Shown in pieces: positions 5,728 through 8,557 of a DNA stretch of 8,557 nt. A program made the position numbers and the translations under genes. Under the pieces are notes generated by a model that made no database searches, was not told the origin of the DNA, and worked only from the letters and a program-made list of their open reading frames with translations. Numbering within the stretch: the stretch's first letter is position 1; each line of letters begins with the position of its first letter. This stretch comes from Methanoregula sp. (GTDB lineage: Archaea > Halobacteriota > Methanomicrobia > Methanomicrobiales > Methanospirillaceae): positions 1 to 8,557 of the forward strand of contig JAPKXT010000148.1 in NCBI GenBank assembly GCA_026394695.1, in the 5' to 3' direction.

Positions 5728-6063
5728 ATGAGCCGCTGCGATCATTGCGGAAACGAAGTGGTGCTCCCGTTCTCCTGCCAGCACTGCGGCGGGAAATTTT
5801 GTGAAACATGCAGGCTGCCACCCAACCATGATTGTGTGAATATCGGGACATGGAAGAAAAAACCCCTCCCTGCCGTAGGGATCTCGTATAGCAAAGGTGG
5901 TGGAGTGACCACCACCGGTAGTGGCTATAGTTCAAATTCACGGTACCCCCAAAAAAAGAAAGAAGGCCAAAGGATCCCGTATCTGAAGATCATGATAGTA
6001 ATCATTGTCCTAATCCTAATCGGGTTTGGGTGGCTGGTGCTTGGCGGGTACCAGATGAGTTAA
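5728..6063 (+). CDS. AN1-type zinc finger protein with C-terminal membrane anchor
   Basis: A 111-residue protein starting MSRCDHCGNEVVLPFSCQHC. Zinc ligands follow the AN1 pattern: C4, C7, C17, C20, C25, then C28, H34, C36. At the sixth ligand AN1 domains normally have His (C-x2-H-R-L-P-x2-H-x-C); here it is Cys (CETCRLPPNHDC), which can still bind zinc. A Gly/Ser/Thr/Lys-rich linker (about 43-82) leads to one hydrophobic segment at 88-107 (IMIVIIVLILIGFGWLVLGG), so the finger is probably held at the cytoplasmic face of the membrane. Archaeal AN1 domains are often joined to membrane parts such as rhomboid proteases; this is a shorter single-helix version. ATG 5728 is chosen because the finger starts right there and a TATA-like element lies ~27 bp upstream. 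T6 follows the stop codon. Role unknown. Confidence 0.85.
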   Translation: MSRCDHCGNEVVLPFSCQHCGGKFCETCRLPPNHDCVNIGTWKKKPLPAVGISYSKGGGVTTTGSGYSSNSRYPQKKKEGQRIPYLKIMIVIIVLILIGFGWLVLGGYQMS

Positions 6064-6069
6064 TTTTTT
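6064..6069 (+). terminator. T6 run after the AN1 gene
   Basis: TTTTTT begins directly after the TAA stop and is followed by CTTTC. A likely archaeal T-run terminator. Confidence 0.45.
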
Positions 6070-6155
6070 CTTTCAGGATACTGCATTTGGCAGATCTTTA
6101 TTTCCGGAACTTCGACATATGATCTCTCCAGAAACCATTTCCAGCCCCCCGCGGG

Positions 6156-6166
6156 AAATAATTAAA
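6156..6166 (+). promoter_or_regulatory. Possible box A of the DUF3795 gene
   Basis: AAATAATTAAA lies 24-34 bp before the ATG at 6190. No Shine-Dalgarno is seen, so a leaderless transcript is plausible. Confidence 0.4.
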
Positions 6167-6189
6167 CCAAAAAGACAGATACGCATTAT

Positions 6190-6636
6190 ATGGATGAGAA
6201 GAACCTTGATGTGGTGGCGTATTGTGGGCTCTGCTGCCTCGATTGCCATGGGTTTACCGGGAAGATTGCCAACCTGTCCCGCGATCTTAGGAAAGAGTTG
6301 CGGGGGACAAAGTATGAAAAATTTGCCGCAGCGATAGCGAATCAGCCATTTGGAAAACCCTTTTCGAATTATAAGGAATGCTATGAGCTCCTCGGGGCGA
6401 TGATGAAGTTCCGGTGTAAAAAGGGGTGCCGGAATGGCGGAGGCCCCCCATTTTGCGAAATCCGAAAATGCTGCCAGCAAAAAAATATCGCAGGATGCTG
6501 GGAATGCACAGAACCGGAAGAGTGCAGGAAGCTGGACTTTTTAACGTCAGTTCATGCTGATGCCCACCTGAAAAATATCAAGGCAATCCGGAAGAATGGT
6601 CTTGACAATTTTATGAACGGTAAACGGAACTGGTAA
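6190..6636 (+). CDS. DUF3795 cysteine-rich protein
   Basis: A 148-residue protein with 13 cysteines. The N-terminus YCGLCCLDCHGFTG (C12, C15, C16, C19) and the C-terminal half CKKGCRNGGGPPFCEIRKCC (C76, C80, C89, C94, C95) followed by NIAGCWECTEPEECRKL (C103, C106, C112) match the DUF3795 layout: 'CGLYCG.C' first, then 'C....C.I..C....gi..C..C...pC..l'. The cysteines should bind an iron-sulfur cluster or zinc. The family is widespread in methanogens, clostridia and other anaerobes and has no established function. The protein ends in an HLKNIKAIRKNGLDNF element, usual for the family. The upstream gene runs the same way 126 bp away, with a T run and a TATA-like element between, so this is probably an independent unit. 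Confidence 0.88.
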   Translation: MDEKNLDVVAYCGLCCLDCHGFTGKIANLSRDLRKELRGTKYEKFAAAIANQPFGKPFSNYKECYELLGAMMKFRCKKGCRNGGGPPFCEIRKCCQQKNIAGCWECTEPEECRKLDFLTSVHADAHLKNIKAIRKNGLDNFMNGKRNW

Positions 6637-6649
6637 ACCAGCATCAGGA

Positions 6650-6656
6650 TTTTTTT
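6650..6656 (+). terminator. T7 terminator of the DUF3795 gene
   Basis: Seven Ts at 13-20 nt after the stop codon, just beyond CAGCATCAGGA. Confidence 0.55.
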
Positions 6657-6675
6657 AAACCAGCTGAACAGTAAC

Positions 6676-6701
6676 AATTGCAGAAAGGAATTGCAGAAAG
6701 G
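6676..6701. repeat. Tandem 13-bp repeat (AATTGCAGAAAGG, two copies)
   Basis: Exact copies at 6676-6688 and 6689-6701 in the convergent gap between DUF3795 and the winged-helix gene. The reverse complement of the GCAGAAAGG core occurs at 6759-6767 inside the last codons of the winged-helix gene. The minus-strand message therefore carries GCAGAAAGG in the coding 3' end and two tandem copies of CCTTTCTGC in its 3' UTR. Confidence 0.75.
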
Positions 6702-6745
6702 TAATGTGGGGCTTACCCTTGTTGGATAAGCATATAGAGAAACGA

Positions 6746-7015
6746 TCAGCTGACTGTTCCTTTCTGCAGCAGGAGCCGCCCACTCGAAGTGAGTCGGAGC
6801 ACAATTTCAGAGCTGGATTTCCCCCCGTCAAGATATCGCTTGGAAAGTAAGATACGAACGCTGGATCGGACACTGCTTTCCCCATGAGCTTGACGGAGCT
6901 GCTGGACTACATGACTTATGTGGCAACCCTGTTTATCGCCGACTTCCTGAAGAATGTGAATATGGATAGGATCAGGCACAAAGACTTGCGGGGCTTCAAA
7001 CAATATAGATTCCAT
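6746..7015 (-). CDS. Small winged helix-turn-helix protein, probable DNA-binding regulator
   Basis: An 89-residue protein. After a short lead (MESILFEAPQVFVPD), helix PIHIHILQEVG is followed by HISHVVQQL and RQAHGESSVRSSVRILLSKRYLDGG, which fit helices 1-3 of a winged helix with the recognition helix around residues 46-60. The strand-turn-strand wing EIVLRLTSSGRLLLQK follows at about 70-85. The 'L..L...gYld' then 'y.LT..G..ll' pattern is typical of MarR/PadR/ArsR-like archaeal wHTH proteins; the exact family is not clear. A good Shine-Dalgarno GAGGTT (7021-7026, minus strand) lies 5 nt before the ATG. The palindrome ATACCATGGTAT lies 36 bp upstream, in its own promoter, which fits autoregulation. 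Confidence 0.75.
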   Translation of the reverse strand: MESILFEAPQVFVPDPIHIHILQEVGDKQGCHISHVVQQLRQAHGESSVRSSVRILLSKRYLDGGKSSSEIVLRLTSSGRLLLQKGTVS

Positions 7016-7050
7016 AATTCAACCTCGTGATAGGATTAACCGATTACAAA

Positions 7051-7062
7051 ATACCATGGTAT
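7051..7062. promoter_or_regulatory. Palindrome ATACCATGGTAT upstream of the winged-helix gene
   Basis: A 12-bp perfect palindrome, 36-47 bp upstream of the winged-helix ATG, where the box A of that gene would be expected. A candidate autoregulatory operator. Confidence 0.45.
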
Positions 7063-7318
7063 GCAAAGGATTGTTAAGTACACCGTAGTCTCCTTGTATA
7101 TTTGTGGGTGCAGCAAATGGTCATCGCATAATTAACGTGCGGGAAACCGAATTTTTTGTGCAAAACCCTTTGTTGATATTTTGTGAACGAGTTATCACAT
7201 TGGTATTGGACGTATGACATGAAGTAACCATTCATAAAAAAAACGGGAAAATCCTTATTAAAAATTTCTGCGTATCGATCGATCTTGAGCGGATTTTTAA
7301 AACTTGGTCTGATACCCC

Positions 7319-7328
7319 ATACCATGGT
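7319..7328. promoter_or_regulatory. ATACCATGGT, near copy of the palindrome at 7051
   Basis: Ten of the twelve bases of the upstream palindrome recur here, next to the putative box A elements of the zinc protein gene and 32 bp before its assigned ATG. Confidence 0.35.
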
Positions 7329-7359
7329 TTTATCACTAAAGCGGATCGAGATTGGAGGC

Positions 7360-7551
7360 ATGACAAAGAAAGAGCATGTGATGAAAGTAGTGGACGAATC
7401 TACAGGACTTATGGAATGCCTTGTCTGCGGGGCAAAGCACAACGCGGTGATGAAACCCGGCGCTGACGGGAAATACCTGCCCGAGAACTGGGAGTGTGTC
7501 AACAAGTGCAAATTGATCCATCATGACGAAAAAACGTCCAAAAAGAAATAA
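7360..7551 (+). CDS. Small putative zinc-binding protein, function unknown
   Basis: A 63-residue protein, MTKKEHVMKVVDESTGLMEC and onward, with a CLVC pair (C20, C23) and later WECVNKCKLIHH (C47, C51), a likely four-Cys zinc ribbon, and a Lys-rich C-terminus. I do not recognise a named family. The start is uncertain. ATG 7360 has GGAGG only 1 nt before it, closer than normal. An in-frame ATG at 7324 lies 26 bp after TTTTTAAAAC and could be a leaderless start adding 12 residues, and ATG 7381 would shorten the protein by 7. The Cys core is the same in all cases. The cupin remnant follows at once. Confidence 0.65.
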   Translation: MTKKEHVMKVVDESTGLMECLVCGAKHNAVMKPGADGKYLPENWECVNKCKLIHHDEKTSKKK

Positions 7552-7565
7552 ATCCTTTTTTATCC

Positions 7566-7808
7566 CTTCAGCTTGCCTTCTTCTTCAGGGAAGTCCCGGC
7601 GGATTATCGATATGTCTTGCACAATGTTGTCTGCCGGAAGTATGTTATCACCCTTGAAGGAAGGGCTGAGAGTGAAGTGAGCAGCGGCGATAAACGGTGG
7701 TTTGGTAAGGGGGATGTCCTGCTTGCCGAGGATGTTTCCGGTCAAGGCCATAAAACCCGGGTGATCGGTAAAAAACCATGGCGGCTGGCTTTCGTCACCC
7801 CTCCCTGA
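7566..7808 (+). pseudogene. Cupin domain protein, 5'-truncated remnant
   Basis: The frame ending at 7806-7808 reads LQLAFFFREVPADYRYVLHN, then RKYVITLEGRAESEVSSGDK, then RWFGKGDVLLAEDVSGQGHK and TRVIGKKPWRLAFVTPP. This is the C-terminal two thirds of a small cupin: the 'R.y...L.G..e.e..dG..r.f..GDvll.eD..g.GH.trv.g' core is intact, including the GDVLLAED and GQGH segments. Upstream the frame is open only to 7527, overlapping the end of the zinc protein gene, and has no ATG or GTG. The only possible start is TTG 7617, which would delete the REVPADYRYVLHN strand. Full homologues usually have ~45 more N-terminal residues. Most likely a truncated, silent gene; expression from TTG cannot be excluded. 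Confidence 0.72.
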
Positions 7809-7870
7809 AAGACTGGTGTTTCTTTCAGATATCAAGACACCCCCTGACAGCATTATATTCCAGGATATCG

Positions 7871-7896
7871 CGGGCAGATACGCCCGTCACTGCCCG
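7871..7896 (+). promoter_or_regulatory. Alternative hairpin element upstream of the small membrane protein gene
   Basis: CGGGCA at 7871-7876 can pair with GCCCG at 7882-7886 or with TGCCCG at 7891-7896, but not both. It lies 55-80 bp before the ATG at 7951, in the 142-bp gap after the cupin remnant. It may be a weak terminator or a leader structure; function unproven. Confidence 0.3.
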
Positions 7897-7950
7897 GAAC
7901 CTATTTAGTAGTGGGAGTGTGATATTCTGCTTTAAATCAGGAGTATTTAC

Positions 7951-8232
7951 ATGTGGCTTGAGTTGCTGAATTTTATCATCGGTATAGCATTTGGCTTTTT
8001 TCACCATGGGAAGGAAGACCTCATGGGCTTCCTTAAAAATGGCGCGATCATTGGCATCGTTCTGGGTATTATTTTCGTGCTCGTCTCGATGTTCCTTGTT
8101 CCCCTCGGCATAAGTATTGGTGTCGGTTTCCTGGGTGTATTCAGTGTTTTTATCGAGATTATAATCTTCGTGCTCATTTTTATTGTGGGTGCTTTCATCG
8201 GTGACTGGCTCGAAGGCGTCCTGAAAAAGTAA
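7951..8232 (+). CDS. Small integral membrane protein, function unknown
   Basis: A 93-residue, very hydrophobic protein with three predicted membrane segments: about 4-17 (partly amphipathic, ELLNFIIGIAFGFF), 30-57 (NGAIIGIVLGIIFVLVSMFLVPLGIS) and 60-85 (FLGVFSVFIEIIIFVLIFIVGAFIG), ending DWLEGVLKK. Glycine spacing (GxxxG-like: GIVLG, GVGFLG) suggests packed helices or an oligomer. It resembles small membrane proteins of unknown function seen in methanogens, but I cannot name the family. The start is secure: AGGAG at 7939-7943 lies 7 nt before the ATG. TATA-like CTATTTAGTA (7901-7910) is a possible promoter. Confidence 0.75.
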   Translation: MWLELLNFIIGIAFGFFHHGKEDLMGFLKNGAIIGIVLGIIFVLVSMFLVPLGISIGVGFLGVFSVFIEIIIFVLIFIVGAFIGDWLEGVLKK

Positions 8233-8235
8233 TCC

Positions 8236-8271
8236 CTGCAGGTTGCAATGCAGTCCTCTGCAAATCTTTTT
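8236..8271 (+). terminator. Hairpin plus T5 run after the membrane protein gene
   Basis: CTGCA (8236-8240) pairs with TGCAG (8249-8253), and TTTTT follows at 8267-8271. The stem is weak; the T run is probably the effective signal. Confidence 0.4.
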
Positions 8272-8312
8272 CCCTAATACCTGAATAGGAACCCCCCCTT
8301 TCCCCTCTCATC

Positions 8313-8321
8313 CATAATAAT
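8313..8321 (+). promoter_or_regulatory. Possible box A of the flavoprotein gene
   Basis: CATAATAAT lies 40-48 bp before the ATG at 8361, which would place the transcript start near 8340. Confidence 0.45.
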
Positions 8322-8335
8322 ACCCGCCACATAAT

Positions 8336-8349
8336 CTCCTGAGCAGGAG
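8336..8349 (+). promoter_or_regulatory. Perfect palindrome CTCCTG-AG-CAGGAG covering the Shine-Dalgarno
   Basis: The right arm contains AGGAG, the only Shine-Dalgarno candidate of the following gene (11 nt before the ATG). If transcribed, CTCCT and AGGAG form a 5-bp stem with a GAGC loop that would hide the site. If transcription starts near 8340, the palindrome instead spans the start point and would act as DNA. Confidence 0.5.
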
Positions 8350-8360
8350 CTGACCATCCA

Positions 8361-8557
8361 ATGAAGATCCTAGCAATCCACGGGAGCCCTAGGTCGATCC
8401 GCAGCACCACGCGGAAGCTTGCGGGGTTTGCGCTCGAAGGCGCAGCAGAATCCGGGGCAGAGACAGAGATGATTGACCTTGCGGATTACCATGTCACCCC
8501 CTGCACTGCCTGCGAGGTGTGCTCGTTGAATGGTATCTGCGTCAATGATGATGATGT
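8361..8557 (+). CDS. NADPH-dependent FMN reductase / Isf-like iron-sulfur flavoprotein, N-terminal part
   Basis: Sixty-five residues are visible before the window edge: MKILAIHGSPRSIRSTTRKL and onward. GSPR.....T.KL at residues 8-20 is the flavodoxin-like FMN phosphate-binding loop. TPCTACEVCSLNGIC holds C48, C51, C54 and C60, a compact C-x2-C-x2-C-x5-C motif that matches the [4Fe-4S] motif of Isf-type iron-sulfur flavoproteins (C-x2-C-x2-C-x4-7-C). Isf proteins are cytoplasmic dimers that pass electrons from ferredoxin through the cluster to FMN and, in methanogens, are linked to O2 and peroxide reduction. The start is supported by the flavodoxin strand beginning at residue 2 and by AGGAG at 8345-8349. 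About two thirds of the protein lies outside the window. Confidence 0.9.
   Translation, partial: MKILAIHGSPRSIRSTTRKLAGFALEGAAESGAETEMIDLADYHVTPCTACEVCSLNGICVNDDD

Larger units (their letters stand above)
7016..7359. other. Divergent intergenic region of 344 bp
   Basis: AT-rich and apparently non-coding on the plus strand. It contains the winged-helix gene promoter, the palindrome at 7051-7062, its near copy at 7319-7328, a 10-bp palindrome ATCGATCGAT (7274-7283), TATA-like TTTTTAAAAC (7294-7303) and TTTTATCA (7329-7336). The minus strand stays open across most of it in a frame that also runs antisense through the next gene; I do not accept that frame as coding. Confidence 0.5.

Noticed and set aside
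7074..7511. Long open minus-strand frame (145 codons) covering the 7074-7323 gap
   Set aside because: It starts inside, and runs antisense to, the zinc-protein gene, has no Shine-Dalgarno, and its translation shows no recognisable domain. AT-rich spacer without stops in one frame explains it better.
624..8557. Integrated element using tRNA-His as an attachment site
   Set aside because: I looked for a second copy of the tRNA 3' end (around CGGGTTCGAATCTCGG) and for an integrase downstream; neither is present in this window.
1..8557. CRISPR array, multigene defence island, retron or transposon
   Set aside because: No regularly spaced repeats, no Cas-like, reverse transcriptase or transposase motifs, and no terminal inverted repeats were seen. 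The single PemK-like protein is not enough for a defence system.

Overview
This window looks like a chromosomal segment from a methanogenic euryarchaeon, most likely of the Methanomicrobiales (Methanoregula or a relative). That placement is an inference. It rests on an archaeal-type translation initiation factor (aIF5B), an intronless tRNA-His with no encoded CCA, Shine-Dalgarno sites of the GGTGA/AGGAG type mixed with TATA boxes 20-30 bp upstream of start codons (leaderless style), T-run terminators without strong hairpins, and a set of small proteins typical of methanogens (DUF3795, AN1 zinc finger, PQ-loop SemiSWEET, Thr/Pro-linker lipoprotein, Isf-type flavoprotein).

Layout: 1-328 (minus) is the N-terminal G domain of aIF5B, cut by the window edge. 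329-623 is a gene-free promoter region. 624-696 is tRNA-His(GUG) with a T-rich terminator. 828-3060 holds four plus-strand genes: a SAM methyltransferase, a PNPOx-like split-barrel protein, a SnoaL/NTF2-fold protein and a SemiSWEET-type sugar transporter. 3137-3745 (minus) is a zinc-ribbon RDD membrane protein, divergent from a lipoprotein at 3938-4417. 4440-5064 (minus) is a broken ABC-2 type permease with a single-base frameshift and no N-terminal half. 5259-5642 (minus) is a PemK/MazF-fold protein without a visible antitoxin, divergent from an AN1 zinc-finger membrane protein (5728-6063). 6190-6636 is a Cys-rich DUF3795 protein, convergent with a small winged-helix protein (6746-7015, minus). 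7360-7551 is a 63-residue putative zinc protein, followed directly by the remnant of a cupin gene (7566-7808). 7951-8232 is a small membrane protein. 8361 to the window end is the start of an Isf-like iron-sulfur flavoprotein.

The genes do not form one pathway. Most are single-gene units separated by 80-300 bp, and two are visibly decaying (ABC permease, cupin), so this reads as an accessory or housekeeping-adjacent stretch downstream of a tRNA. I see no CRISPR array, transposase, integrase, phage module or multigene defence operon. The best leads are regulatory: palindromes in several promoters, a palindrome containing the Shine-Dalgarno of the flavoprotein gene, a tRNA-His without an encoded G-1, and an AN1 finger with a His-to-Cys ligand change. 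I do not claim a new system here.
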